Shown one piece after another: positions 27,296 to 36,341 of a DNA stretch of 64,000 nucleotides. Source of the DNA: Tianweitania populi (GTDB lineage Bacteria; Pseudomonadota; Alphaproteobacteria; Rhizobiales; Rhizobiaceae); assembly GCF_014652875.1 (NCBI RefSeq), contig NZ_BMZQ01000002.1:1-64000 (forward strand), in the 5' to 3' direction. The notes below the pieces were generated by a model. It was not told where the DNA came from. It did no database searches and saw only the letters and a list, made by a program, of their open reading frames with translations. Both the position numbers and the translations under genes were made by a program. Each line of letters starts with the position of its first letter. The stretch's first letter is position 1.

Positions 27296-29017
27296 ATGCG
27301 ACTGAATTTAGTGGCTTCCAGCAGCGCGCTTGTGCTGCTTTGCGGCTTGGGCACCGCCCATGCCGGTATGGATGAGGCGAAAGCCTTCCTTGACACCGAG
27401 ATCGGCGACATGTCGACGCTCGACCGTGCCGCACAGGAAAAGGAGATGCAGTGGTTCGTGGATGCGGCCAAGCCCTTTGCAGGCATGGACATCAAGGTCG
27501 TTTCGGAAACACTGACAACGCATGAATACGAATCCAAGACGCTGGCCAAGGCGTTCTCGGAAATTACGGGCATCAACCTGACCCACGACCTCATCGGCGA
27601 GGGCGATGTCGTCGAAAAACTGCAAACACAGATGCAGTCGGGCGAGAATGTGTACGACGCCTATGTCAACGACAGTGATCTGATCGGCACGCATTGGCGC
27701 TACCAGCAGGCACGCTCGCTGACCAAGTGGATGGCGAACGAAGGCAAGGACGTCACGAGCCCGACGCTGGACCTTCCCGACTTCATCGGCACCAAGTTTA
27801 CCACTGCGCCTGACGGAGATCTGTACCAGCTGCCCGACCAGCAGTTCGCAAACCTCTACTGGTTCCGCTACGATTGGTTCAACGACGAGAAGAACAAGGC
27901 CGACTTCAAGGCGAAGTATGGCTACGACCTCGGCGTTCCCGTAAACTGGTCCGCCTATGAGGACATTGCCGAGTTCTTCACCGGCCGCGAGATCGACGGC
28001 AAGAAGGTCTATGGCCACATGGACTACGGCAAGAAGGATCCGTCGCTCGGCTGGCGTTTCACCGATGCCTGGCTTTCAATGGCCGGCAATGGTGACAAGG
28101 GCCTGCCGAACGGTCTTCCGGTCGACGAATGGGGCATCAAGGTAGACGAGAACTCGCGCCCCGTCGGCTCCTGCGTGGCTCGCGGCGGCGACACGAACGG
28201 CCCGGCTTCGGTTTATGCCATTCAGAAATATCTCGACTGGATCAAAGCCTATGCACCGCCGGCGGCACAAGGCATGACCTTTGGTGAGTCCGGTCCCGTA
28301 CCGAGCCAGGGCGAAGTGGCCCAACAGATGTTCACCTACACGGCGTTCACAGCCGATTTTGTCAAGCCAGGCCTGCCAGTGGTGAATGCGGACGGCACAC
28401 CGAAATGGCGCTTTGCCCCCTCGCCCCACGGCGTCTACTGGAAGGATGGCATGAAGCTCGGCTACCAGGACGTGGGCTCCTGGACCCTGCTGAAGTCGAC
28501 CCCTGATGATCGCGCGAAAGCCGCCTGGCTCTATGCACAGTTCGTTACCTCGAAGACCGTGGACGTGAAGAAGAGCCATGTCGGTCTCACGCTCACCCGT
28601 GAGTCGACCATTCAGCACAAGTCGTTTACCGACCGCGCTCCCAAGCTTGGAGGCCTGATCGAGTTTTACCGTTCGCCTGCGCGTGTCCAGTGGTCGCCTA
28701 CCGGTACGAACGTCCCAGACTATCCGAAGCTTGCGCAGCTTTGGTGGCAGGCGGTCGGCGACGCCTCGTCAGGTGCCAAGACCGCGCAGGAGGCGATGGA
28801 CTCGCTCTGCGCCGAACAGGAAAAGGTCATGGAGCGTCTCGAGCGTGCGGGCGTTCAGGGCGACTTCGGGCCGAAGATGGCCGAGGAGCACGATCTCGAA
28901 TACTGGAACAAGGACGCGGTCGCCAAGGGTAACCTCGCTCCGCAGCTCAAGATCGAGAACGAGAAAGAAAAGCCGATGACCGTCAACTACGACGAGCTGG
29001 TGAAGAGCTGGCAGTAA
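27296..29017 (+). CDS. glpV: Periplasmic glycerol-binding protein GlpV
   Basis: 573-residue extracellular solute-binding protein, large for this class but normal for the GlpV group. The signal peptide MRLNLVASSSALVLLCGLGT ends at AHA-G. The mature part shows ALDxGE-like helices, GEGDVVEKLQTQMQSGENVY, LYQLPDQQFANLYWFRYDWF and WSPTGTNVPDYPKLAQLWW. GGAGG at 27282-27286 precedes the ATG. It delivers glycerol to GlpPQ. A strong hairpin follows it before glpK, which may make this part of the mRNA more abundant than glpK. Confidence 0.93.
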   Translation: MRLNLVASSSALVLLCGLGTAHAGMDEAKAFLDTEIGDMSTLDRAAQEKEMQWFVDAAKPFAGMDIKVVSETLTTHEYESKTLAKAFSEITGINLTHDLIGEGDVVEKLQTQMQSGENVYDAYVNDSDLIGTHWRYQQARSLTKWMANEGKDVTSPTLDLPDFIGTKFTTAPDGDLYQLPDQQFANLYWFRYDWFNDEKNKADFKAKYGYDLGVPVNWSAYEDIAEFFTGREIDGKKVYGHMDYGKKDPSLGWRFTDAWLSMAGNGDKGLPNGLPVDEWGIKVDENSRPVGSCVARGGDTNGPASVYAIQKYLDWIKAYAPPAAQGMTFGESGPVPSQGEVAQQMFTYTAFTADFVKPGLPVVNADGTPKWRFAPSPHGVYWKDGMKLGYQDVGSWTLLKSTPDDRAKAAWLYAQFVTSKTVDVKKSHVGLTLTRESTIQHKSFTDRAPKLGGLIEFYRSPARVQWSPTGTNVPDYPKLAQLWWQAVGDASSGAKTAQEAMDSLCAEQEKVMERLERAGVQGDFGPKMAEEHDLEYWNKDAVAKGNLAPQLKIENEKEKPMTVNYDELVKSWQ

Positions 29018-29037
29018 TCGCCTCGGCTTGAAAGCAA

Positions 29038-29067
29038 AACGGGCGGGCGAGCGATCTCCCGCCCGTT
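29038..29067 (+). terminator. Strong hairpin between glpV and glpK
   Basis: AACGGGCGGG (29038-29047) pairs perfectly with CCCGCCCGTT (29058-29067), a ten-base-pair GC-rich stem with a ten-base loop. It is followed by CCTTGG, not a T run, so it looks more like an mRNA-stabilising or attenuating stem than a full terminator. It lies in the 80-base glpV-glpK gap. Confidence 0.5.
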
Positions 29068-29097
29068 CCTTGGCAGCGGTGCGAACCGGACAAGAGC

Positions 29098-30603
29098 ATG
29101 AAAAAGCATATCCTCGCTATCGACCAAGGCACGACATCGTCTCGCGCGATCGTCTTCGACACGAAGATGGACATCGTCGCAGCCGGACAGAAGGAATTCG
29201 AGCAGCACTATCCACAATCCGGCTGGGTCGAGCATGACCCGGAAGACATCTGGGGTACTGTTGTCTGGTCAGTAAACGAGGCGCTCAACACTGCCAGGCT
29301 GAAGGCGGACGACGTCGCTGCGATCGGCATCACCAACCAGCGCGAGACCGTCGTGATCTGGGATCGCGCGTCGGGCAAGCCGATCTACAACGCGATCGTC
29401 TGGCAGGACCGGCGGGGAGCGTCGTTGTGCAGGACGTTGCGGGAAGAAGGGTTCGAGCCGGCCTTCTCCCAGAAGACAGGTCTGCTGCTCGATCCGTACT
29501 TTTCCGGCACCAAGATCGCTTGGCTGCTGGACAATGTTCCAGGTGCGAGAGAGCGCGCCGAGCGGGGTGAACTGGCTGCGGGAACGATAGACACGTTCCT
29601 GATCTGGCGCCTGACCGCTGGCAAGGTTCACGCAACAGATGCGACCAACGCGTCACGCACATTGATCTACAACATCGTTGAGAACCGATGGGACAAGGAG
29701 TTGCTCGATATCTTGGGCATTCCAGCTTCGCTGCTTCCTCAGGTGCATGATTGCGCCGCTGACTACGGCTTGACCGACAAGTCGCTGTTTGGAGTGGAAA
29801 TACCGATCCTCGGCGTCGCCGGCGATCAGCAGGCCGCCACGATCGGGCAGGCATGCTTCGAGCCGGGAATGATCAAGTCGACCTACGGCACGGGCTGCTT
29901 CGCCGTCCTGAACACAGGCAAGGAGATCGTGCGATCGGAGAACCGGCTCCTCACCACCATCGCCTACCGGCTGGACGGTGAAACCACGTATGCCCTCGAG
30001 GGCTCGATCTTCATCGCGGGCGCGGCAGTGCAATGGCTGCGCGACGGCGCCCGGATGATCTCGAAGGCAGCCGACGCTGGGGAACTCGCCGAACAGGCAG
30101 ACCCGACCCAGACAATCTATTTCGTCCCCGCCTTCGTCGGCCTCGGTGCGCCGCACTGGGATGCGGACGCACGAGGGGCGATCTATGGGCTCACCCGTAA
30201 CACCGGTCCGGCCGAATTTGCGCGGGCCACGCTCGAATCCGTCGCATTCCAGACCCGCGATCTTCTCGATGCGATGCACAAGGATTGGAAGTCTAGCGGA
30301 ACAAACACGGTGCTGCGCGTCGATGGCGGCATGGTAGCTTCTGATTGGACCATGCAGCGGCTTGCGGACATCCTGGATGCGCCCGTCGATCGTCCGCGCA
30401 TTTTGGAAACCACCGCGCTGGGTGCAGCCTGGCTGGCCGGCAGCCGATCCGGCTTGTGGCCAAGAGAAAAGGGTTTCGCGGACAGCTGGGCACTGGAACG
30501 ACGGTTCCAGCCGATCATGGAAAACGGCGTGCGGCTGAAGGCAATTAACGGCTGGCGTGACGCCGTAAAGCGCACGTTGTCAGATCCGGTGCCCCAAGAC
30601 TGA
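29098..30603 (+). CDS. glpK: Glycerol kinase
   Basis: Phosphorylates imported glycerol to glycerol 3-phosphate, the substrate of GlpD and the inducer sensed by GlpR. 501 residues, normal length. FGGY-family motifs: [18 protein letters not shown] at the start, [26 protein letters not shown], and [19 protein letters not shown] followed by [13 protein letters not shown]. The catalytic Asp region is VFLIWRLT-type, seen here as [20 protein letters not shown]. It is the last gene of the glycerol unit, 80 bases after glpV. Confidence 0.96.
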   Translation: MKKHILAIDQGTTSSRAIVFDTKMDIVAAGQKEFEQHYPQSGWVEHDPEDIWGTVVWSVNEALNTARLKADDVAAIGITNQRETVVIWDRASGKPIYNAIVWQDRRGASLCRTLREEGFEPAFSQKTGLLLDPYFSGTKIAWLLDNVPGARERAERGELAAGTIDTFLIWRLTAGKVHATDATNASRTLIYNIVENRWDKELLDILGIPASLLPQVHDCAADYGLTDKSLFGVEIPILGVAGDQQAATIGQACFEPGMIKSTYGTGCFAVLNTGKEIVRSENRLLTTIAYRLDGETTYALEGSIFIAGAAVQWLRDGARMISKAADAGELAEQADPTQTIYFVPAFVGLGAPHWDADARGAIYGLTRNTGPAEFARATLESVAFQTRDLLDAMHKDWKSSGTNTVLRVDGGMVASDWTMQRLADILDAPVDRPRILETTALGAAWLAGSRSGLWPREKGFADSWALERRFQPIMENGVRLKAINGWRDAVKRTLSDPVPQD

Positions 30604-30667
30604 CTCCACTGCAGGAAAGCAAAAAGCTGCCTGTCCGCCTCCCACCAAGTTCATCAACGCAAAGGAC

Positions 30668-31255
30668 CTATCGACCGCCGATCGCCCCGATCATGCGTTT
30701 GACGGCTGGCGGTTCAAAGCGCTTGTGTGGTATAATCGCCATGAGGACATGGCCTGCGACCAGAACCGCCAGCGTCCACGCGAGAGAACCGTGGAGCCAA
30801 TCGGCAGGTTCAGTCAGCCAAGCGATCTTCTGTCCTGTTTGCGGAACAAGTCGAATTCCCCAAAACTCGTACCCTTTTCCGCTTCCATAGGCGCGCGTCA
30901 GGGCCAGGAACGGAACTGCGAACATGAGCATGTAGAAGATGCCGTGAACGAGGCTGGCGACCCTTCTTCGAAAGGATTGATCCGGCGATTGGCGACAACG
31001 CCAGCTTGCAACGGTCCAGGCAATGCGCGGCATCAGCAGGGCGAGAACCAGAACGCCGACGGTGCCATGCGCAGGGCCGAGTTGTGATACCGTCCGCATA
31101 ACAGTGCCGTCCCCCAGCACACGCCAGCCCACAAGCGTGACGAACTGCCAGACCAAGAGGTAGGCCATGGCCCAGTGCAAGCATCGGCTTATCAGCCCAT
31201 AGCGCTCCGGCGTGTCGAGCCATTTACTGTTTTGCATCGGTCGTTTCCCACTCAC
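30668..31255 (-). CDS. Cytochrome b561 family protein
   Basis: 195-residue inner-membrane di-haem cytochrome b of the YodB/b561 type. Four membrane helices with haem-ligand His: [50 protein letters not shown] and [20 protein letters not shown]. Probably passes electrons from quinol to a periplasmic partner that is not identified here. The GTG at 31253-31255 overlaps the upstream mntP stop by four bases (GTGA); an ATG six codons later (31237) is an alternative start. Being coupled to a broken mntP might lower its translation. Confidence 0.88.
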   Translation of the reverse strand: MSGKRPMQNSKWLDTPERYGLISRCLHWAMAYLLVWQFVTLVGWRVLGDGTVMRTVSQLGPAHGTVGVLVLALLMPRIAWTVASWRCRQSPDQSFRRRVASLVHGIFYMLMFAVPFLALTRAYGSGKGYEFWGIRLVPQTGQKIAWLTEPADWLHGSLAWTLAVLVAGHVLMAIIPHKRFEPPAVKRMIGAIGGR

Positions 31256-31815
31256 GCGCTCAGATGCTCGAACAGGATCGATGCGCCAAGCACCACCAGA
31301 GCGATGCCCGCCACGCCTTCAGCGAGCCTGCCGAACCGTTCAACGATGAGGCGCCCGACCAGCATCCCGCCCGATGCCATAAGGAAGGTGGCCAAGCCAA
31401 TCGCAACTGCGATCACAACTACGTTGACGTCGAAAAACGCCAGCGACACGCCCGAAGGGTATGGCATCCGGGCTGTTGCCGATCGCGATCGCAAGCAGAA
31501 CGGTCATGGATCGCACGGCGGTTGCTTCGCCCTCCTTATGGGACAGGGCAGAGAACACCATGTGGAGACCGACGACGGCCAGTATTGCAAACGCAATCCA
31601 GTGATCGACGGCTTCGACGAAGCTGCTGGCAGCCAGACCCGCGAACCATCCGATGATCGGCGTGATCGACTCCACAGCACCGAACACTGCGCCGGTTCGG
31701 AGCGTTTCCCAAACCGGGGCTGACCGATTGCGGCGCCGCGTCCGACCGAACCGGCAAAGGCGTCGACCGACATGCTGACAGCGACCGATGCGACGGTAAA
31801 TGGCGACGAAAACAC
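31252..31815 (-). pseudogene. mntP: Manganese efflux pump MntP, disrupted by two frameshifts
   Basis: MntP exports Mn2+ across the inner membrane. Frame one gives [20 protein letters not shown] and GAAIGQPRF; frame two [20 protein letters not shown], then [20 protein letters not shown] and NSPDAIPFG; frame three [20 protein letters not shown] to FEHLSA. Together this is a whole MntP with both conserved Asp motifs (SMSVDAF, NSPDAI). The shifts are one missing base near a GGG run at about 31708-31712 and one extra G at about 31460-31464. Both are at G runs and restore the frame only when combined, so sequencing error is a real alternative. Start GTG at 31815. Confidence 0.75.
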
Positions 31816-32216
31816 CGCCTCAAGGACAAACGAGAACAGGCTCCGTGCTCACCCGTCCGCTGTAGGTGCATGCAAGCACGGTCTTACTTTCCAGGTCAGG
31901 TCGAACACGCCACGCGCTGATGCGCGATTCTCTGGCGCGCTGCCGTTCACAAGAGGTCGCTAGTTCCGATACGCATCACCCAGCTTCGGCAGTGCAGAAA
32001 GTCAGACCATAACAGCAGCTTAGAATGTTTATGGCGCAGTCTCCCGTCTTGGTACCTTCGCAGTCCCATCCGCCCTGTGCTCCGTCGGCCCAAAGCGGAT
32101 GGACACCAGCTCTGGACATCCCTGTGGGCACAAGTTGCGGCAAGCCGATACGACACGAGGGAGCGTCGCTTCGAACAGCTGGATTTCTGCGGATTTCGTG
32201 AACCTGGAAAGCAGTT
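31816..32216. other. Intergenic stretch between tRNA-Gln and mntP
   Basis: About 400 bases with no protein similarity that I recognise in any frame. It is immediately downstream of the 3' end of tRNA-Gln, a typical integration site for islands, but I see no integrase fragment and no second copy of the tRNA 3' end in the window. I also looked for a Mn-sensing yybP-ykoY element before mntP and did not find a convincing one. Confidence 0.4.
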
Positions 32217-32290
32217 TGGCTGGGGAACCTGGATTCGAACCAGGACTAACGGAGTCAGAGTCCGTGGGTCTACCGTTAACCTATTCCCCA
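32217..32290 (-). tRNA. tRNA-Gln (anticodon CUG)
   Basis: The reverse strand folds as a full cloverleaf: acceptor TGGGGAA with TTCCCCA, D arm GGTTAACGGTAGACC, anticodon stem ACGGA/TCCGT with loop CTCTGAC (anticodon CTG), T arm CCTGG-TTCGAAT-CCAGG, discriminator G and an encoded CCA at 32219-32217. Total 74 bases. The small D arm is normal for tRNA-Gln. A good sigma-70 promoter lies about 45-75 bases upstream. Confidence 0.96.
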
Positions 32291-32335
32291 GCAGGCGAAA
32301 GAGGATGGCTTGGCCGGTCCGTCTTTGCGAGGCGC

Positions 32336-32364
32336 GTTATGTCGGTGATAGCAGGTTGTGTCAA
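32336..32364 (-). promoter_or_regulatory. Sigma-70-type promoter of tRNA-Gln
   Basis: On the minus strand a perfect TTGACA (32364-32359), a 17-base spacer, and CATAAC (32341-32336). It points into tRNA-Gln; expected transcript start near 32329, about 40 bases before the mature 5' end. Confidence 0.6.
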
Positions 32365-32471
32365 GTGGAAAGGCGGCGGCTTATTTCGGGGTTGTGCAAT
32401 ACCCACAAGGGTCTCTTTAGCCGACCGTCGGGCGGAGCCGACACGCTAGGTAAGCGCGTCGGAACCCGGTC

Positions 32472-32612
32472 TTAGGGCAGGAAGCCGAAAACGACTGCCA
32501 GGGTGAACACAGCGGCTGCCGTGAAGACCGTGTAGGCGGCTGCCTGTGAGAGGCTGAACGGACGCGCCTTCAAGGGACGTGTGGCGGGTGCGAGGTCGGT
32601 AATCAGGGCCAT
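32472..32612 (-). CDS. 46-residue single-span membrane protein
   Basis: Short gene missed by length filters. The reverse strand from ATG at 32610-32612 reads MALITDLAPATRPLKARPFS, then a hydrophobic helix AAYTVFTAAAVFTLAVVF and ends GFLP. A GGAG ribosome site lies nine bases before the ATG. Small proteins of this design are common in Phyllobacteriaceae from memory; function unknown. It begins 11 bases after the stop of the 105-residue gene upstream, so the two form a small operon. Confidence 0.65.
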   Translation of the reverse strand: MALITDLAPATRPLKARPFSLSQAAAYTVFTAAAVFTLAVVFGFLP

Positions 32613-32623
32613 CGGTTGTCTCC

Positions 32624-32941
32624 TTAGGCTCGCAGGCGTTCAACGAACAGCGTGCGCATCAAAGTGGCCGCGTCGGCATAGGTGACCTGCTGGTCGCTCA
32701 GCGCTCCGTCCTCCTGGGTAACCGCGCGCACTGTTTCGAGCGTGCGCGTCGGCAGAAGGTCGGTGCAATCGCGCATGCGACCGAACACGGCGCTGATGCC
32801 CACTGCGCGGCCGTCGAACTCGACTTCCGGTTCGGCCAGATCAGGCGCCCATTCCTCGTAGGCATGGATCGCATCGTCGAAGGCTTGATGCAGAAAGATC
32901 GGGGCGTGCCCTTCATGAAGCGCGGGAAGCACAGTCGTCAT
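32624..32941 (-). CDS. Conserved hypothetical protein
   Basis: 105 residues, soluble and acidic, with no recognised domain: MTTVLPALHEGHAPIFLHQA, then AYEEWAPDLAEPEVEFDGRA, then a helix with ADAATLMRTLFVERLRA. No signal or membrane helix. It is followed 11 bases later by the 46-residue membrane protein, and both are near tRNA-Gln. Function cannot be inferred; an alternative shadow frame on the same strand has no ribosome site. Confidence 0.65.
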   Translation of the reverse strand: MTTVLPALHEGHAPIFLHQAFDDAIHAYEEWAPDLAEPEVEFDGRAVGISAVFGRMRDCTDLLPTRTLETVRAVTQEDGALSDQQVTYADAATLMRTLFVERLRA

Positions 32942-33272
32942 CGGTCTGTCCTCAGCTTGATGGCAAGATGCCGGTTCAGTTCAGAGCGTCAGATCACTGG
33001 TTCGAGGGAAAGGTTAACGCGGACGGATCGGGAAAGTTGTTTCATTTTTCGGCCGCAAGCAGAAACATCTTCCTCAAGAATGAACCCGTGCGATTGGAGG
33101 AGCGTCAGGCTCCCTAAGCCGGTTTTCTCAACATCGGCTCAAGGAGTATGACGCACTGAAACAGGATGTCAACAATGTCTACCAAGCTTGTAGATTAAGG
33201 CAATGCTTGATGAAAAGCGCCTCTAAGCCATTGATCCGGCTAAGATTCAGGCTCTTGTGGTAAGGCCAGACC
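32942..33272. other. Intergenic stretch
   Basis: About 330 bases between the small hypothetical operon and the dehydratase gene. A near-palindrome (CTACCAAGCTTGTAG) lies at 33178-33192. No gene or RNA is recognised; the promoter of the 105-residue gene should be near the left end. Confidence 0.4.
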
Positions 33273-35258
33273 TCAGCTCGCGTCCTGATTATATCCGGCT
33301 GAGGGTGTGAGATCGGAGGAAGAAAGGAGCGCGCGGTCGCCTGAGTCGGCGCGATATTCCGGCACGATGTGGAACAGCAGCTGCAGCGCGCGCTCGGCGT
33401 CTTCTGCGTCCGCTGCCGCCTCGATTTCGTCGATGGTGCGCTTCAGCAAGGCCTTGTCGATCACGCGCGGCGAGGCCATGACATAGCCTTCGTCAGTCCG
33501 TTCGTTCTTCACTTCGGATGGGTCGAACAGCTCTTCGTAGAGCTTCTCGCCGGGGCGCAGACCGGTGTAGGTGATCTCGATATCCACGCGCGGCTTGAGC
33601 CCCGCCAGCTGGATGAGGCGCTCGGCCAGGTCGACGATGCGCACGGGCTTGCCCATGTCGAGCACCATGATCTTGCCGCGCTCGTTTCTCTGCTGAAGCG
33701 CGTGCGACGACGCATGGAGCACGAGGCGCACGGCTTCCGGGATGGTCATGAAATAGCGGATGATATGCGGATGGGTGACCGTGACCGGCCCGCCGCGCGC
33801 GATCTGTTCCTGGAAGCGGGGCACGACGGAGCCGTTGGAGCCCAGCACATTGCCGAAGCGCACGGTCTTGAAGCGGGTCTTCGCGGACGCGAGGTCGAGC
33901 GACTGGCAATAGGCTTCGGCGCCGCGCTTGGTGGCGCCCATGACGTTGGTGGGGTTCACCGCCTTGTCGGTGGAGATCATCACGAAGGTCGAAGCGCCGG
34001 CTTCGAGTGCGGCATTGGCGATGTTGCGTGTGCCGAGCAGATTGGTTTTCACACCTTCGAGCGGGTTGTCCTCGACGAAGGGAACATGCTTGAGCGCCGC
34101 GGCATGGAACACGATGTCCGGCCGGTGTTCGGCGAACAGGCTTTGAACGCGGCCGGTGTCGCGGATGTCCATGATGCGCGAAACGACCGGCAGCTTCGGG
34201 TGGGTGTCGTGCAGTTCGAGATCGAGCTCGAACAGGTGGAACTCCGAGTTGTCGGTGGCAATCAACACGCGCGGCGCAAAGCCTGCAATCTGGCGGCAGA
34301 TCTCAGAGCCGATCGACCCGCCTGCCCCGGTCACGAACACGACCTTGTCGTTGAGGAGGCGTGACACGCCTTCGAGGTCGGTTTGGACTTCAGCTCGGCC
34401 GAGAAGATCGCCGAGTTCGATCGGCTTGCGTTCCATGGCATCGCCGCTGCGCACTTCCGAGCGCTCGGATTCGCCCGGCAAACGCGACACGATCATGCCA
34501 TGCGCTGTTGCAGCTTCCACGATCTCGCCAAGCCTCGCCCGATCGACGCCCGCTTCCGTAATCAGCAATTCGGTGATGGACACGCCGCGTCGCTTCAAGG
34601 CCGCGTTTATCGCCGGCAGATCCTCCAGCGAGCCCAGAACTTTGACGCCCTGCACCTTGCGGCCGAGATTGCTGCGCGACTTGTCGAGGATGCCGATAAC
34701 GGACACGCCTCCGGCGGGATTGCGGCGCGCCGAGCGGATGAAGCTGTCGGCCGCATCGCTCATGCCCAGCAACAGGATATAGCGTCGGTTTTCCGACAAA
34801 CGGCCGATCATCGGCGTGCCGAGGAAGCTGCGCTCCACGATCAGGCGATAGGTGAGCCGCGAGGCCGTCATGCCGCCGACAAGATAGATCATGGTCAGGA
34901 TCGGCACGGAGCGCGGCAGCCATTCGCCACGCGAAACCAGGAACGCGGCGAGCGTGCAGGTGATCACGGCCGTCAGCGCTGCCTTGATGATAGCCGTCAG
35001 ATCCGGCAAGGACACATAGCGCCAGGAGCCGGAACTCACCGAAAACAGGATGAAGGACACGGCGCACACGGCGGCAAAGGCGCCGATGCGCAGATGCAGA
35101 TCCGGCACATACATCAGGCCAATCTCGCCGTAGAAGGTGAGATATGCGAGATAAACCGCGATACATGCGACGATCAGGTCGTGCGCGAGGCTGACATAGC
35201 GCAAAATGCCGTGATCCCTCGCAAAGCCGTAGAGACTCATTGCATCATCCAAACCCAA
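33273..35258 (-). CDS. Membrane nucleoside-diphosphate-sugar 4,6-dehydratase (CapD/WbpM family)
   Basis: 661 residues, normal for the large membrane-bound group. Four N-terminal membrane helices are followed by a Rossmann-like CoA_binding_3 region (ILLLGMSDAADSFIRSARRN) and then by the catalytic SDR domain with VVFVTGAGGSIGSEICRQ. The active-site block is MISTDKAVNPTNVMGATKRG, in which Met takes the place of Tyr in the usual YxxxK, as in WbpM. Such enzymes convert UDP-GlcNAc to the 4-keto-6-deoxy sugar used for QuiNAc, FucNAc or bacillosamine in O-antigen or capsule. It is divergent from an epimerase and a phosphoglycosyl transferase, a sensible three-gene glycan-initiation set. Confidence 0.93.
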   Translation of the reverse strand: MGLDDAMSLYGFARDHGILRYVSLAHDLIVACIAVYLAYLTFYGEIGLMYVPDLHLRIGAFAAVCAVSFILFSVSSGSWRYVSLPDLTAIIKAALTAVITCTLAAFLVSRGEWLPRSVPILTMIYLVGGMTASRLTYRLIVERSFLGTPMIGRLSENRRYILLLGMSDAADSFIRSARRNPAGGVSVIGILDKSRSNLGRKVQGVKVLGSLEDLPAINAALKRRGVSITELLITEAGVDRARLGEIVEAATAHGMIVSRLPGESERSEVRSGDAMERKPIELGDLLGRAEVQTDLEGVSRLLNDKVVFVTGAGGSIGSEICRQIAGFAPRVLIATDNSEFHLFELDLELHDTHPKLPVVSRIMDIRDTGRVQSLFAEHRPDIVFHAAALKHVPFVEDNPLEGVKTNLLGTRNIANAALEAGASTFVMISTDKAVNPTNVMGATKRGAEAYCQSLDLASAKTRFKTVRFGNVLGSNGSVVPRFQEQIARGGPVTVTHPHIIRYFMTIPEAVRLVLHASSHALQQRNERGKIMVLDMGKPVRIVDLAERLIQLAGLKPRVDIEITYTGLRPGEKLYEELFDPSEVKNERTDEGYVMASPRVIDKALLKRTIDEIEAAADAEDAERALQLLFHIVPEYRADSGDRALLSSSDLTPSAGYNQDAS

Positions 35259-35345
35259 TTCACGTCATTCACTTAGGACAACAGCCATGTGCAAGCAATT
35301 GCATCCGCATCACAGCGGCTTTCTCGCATCGACGGGTGCGGACAA

Positions 35346-36299
35346 ATGAGGCTGGCCGTCACAGGGGCCAACGGCTTCATCGGGCGTCACGTCGTCCGCC
35401 ATCTGGCTAATCAGGGCTACCAGGTGGCAGCGGGCATCCGCGCCGGTGCGGCAATCCCCGCTGACTGGAACGGCACGTCCGGGATCGACCTCGTTCGCCT
35501 GAGTGAAAAGCCCGACCAGTTCGCACCCTTGCTCGACGGCGCCGAGGCCGTGATCCACCTCGCCGGGCTGGCCGCCGTTCCGAAGGGCGATGACGTAGCC
35601 CAAGCCCTGCAGGCGGCGAATGTGGATCTGACCGCCGCGCTGGTGAAAGCCGCAAAGGCCGCCGGCGTTCAGAGTTTCATTCATCTTAGCTCCATCCGCG
35701 CCGTGGTCGGATCGACGTCATCGACCGTCGTGACGAACGAAACGCCGCCGGCGCCAGTCGAGCCCTATGGCCGCTCCAAGCTGGACAGCGAGCGTATCGT
35801 CGCCACCTTTGCCTCGCCGGAACGTCTGGCCGTCGCATTGCGGCCGCCGTTGGTGATCGGCGCCGATGCGGGCGGCAACTGGAAACGGCTTCAGCAGCTC
35901 GCTGCCAGCGGCCTGCCCCTGCCCTTCGGCGGCATCGACAATCGACGCTCCTACCTGTCCGTGCAGACCCTGAGCGAAGCGCTTGCGCATCTTGCCGGAC
36001 GCGAATGGGCAGTTGACCTTTCGGGGACCTACTGCCTCGCCGATCCTCTCCCGCTTGCCCTTCCGGAGGTCATCACCGCCTTGCGGATGGGGATGAAGCG
36101 CGGCGGCCGCTTGTTCTTTTTGCCTGGCCTGTCCGCCACACGCGCCCTGCCCGTCTTGAGCGGTGCGGCCAACAGCCTGTTCGGCTCGTTGCCGGTCGAT
36201 GCAGGCCACTTCTTCCGCTCCTTCGCCTTCGAGCCAAGCACGCCGCTGGTGAACGCCATCGAGGCGTCGGGCGCGCAATATGTTGCGGCTTCCTCATGA
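35346..36299 (+). CDS. NAD-dependent epimerase/dehydratase (nucleotide sugar)
   Basis: 317 residues of the extended SDR family. Rossmann motif AVTGANGFIGRHVVRHLANQ, FIHLSSIRAVVG with the catalytic Ser, and PYGRSKLDSERIVAT with YxxxK. Probably reduces or epimerises the 4-keto sugar made by the neighbouring dehydratase, for example to a UDP-QuiNAc- or FucNAc-type donor; this is inference from context. I chose the ATG at 35346, where the fold starts; an earlier in-frame ATG at 35289 only adds 19 unrelated residues. The next gene, the sugar transferase, follows after 42 bases. Confidence 0.9.
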   Translation: MRLAVTGANGFIGRHVVRHLANQGYQVAAGIRAGAAIPADWNGTSGIDLVRLSEKPDQFAPLLDGAEAVIHLAGLAAVPKGDDVAQALQAANVDLTAALVKAAKAAGVQSFIHLSSIRAVVGSTSSTVVTNETPPAPVEPYGRSKLDSERIVATFASPERLAVALRPPLVIGADAGGNWKRLQQLAASGLPLPFGGIDNRRSYLSVQTLSEALAHLAGREWAVDLSGTYCLADPLPLALPEVITALRMGMKRGGRLFFLPGLSATRALPVLSGAANSLFGSLPVDAGHFFRSFAFEPSTPLVNAIEASGAQYVAASS

Positions 36300-36341
36300 G
36301 ACAGCTGGTCAGGCAGGCCCTTCCCCTTCTATGAGGCGTGC

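Noticed and set aside
31816-31970. yybP-ykoY Mn riboswitch before mntP
   Set aside because: I could not find the conserved loop sequences or a stable matching fold.
31816-32216. Island integrated at tRNA-Gln
   Set aside because: No integrase and no repeated tRNA end were seen in the window, so only recorded as a possibility.
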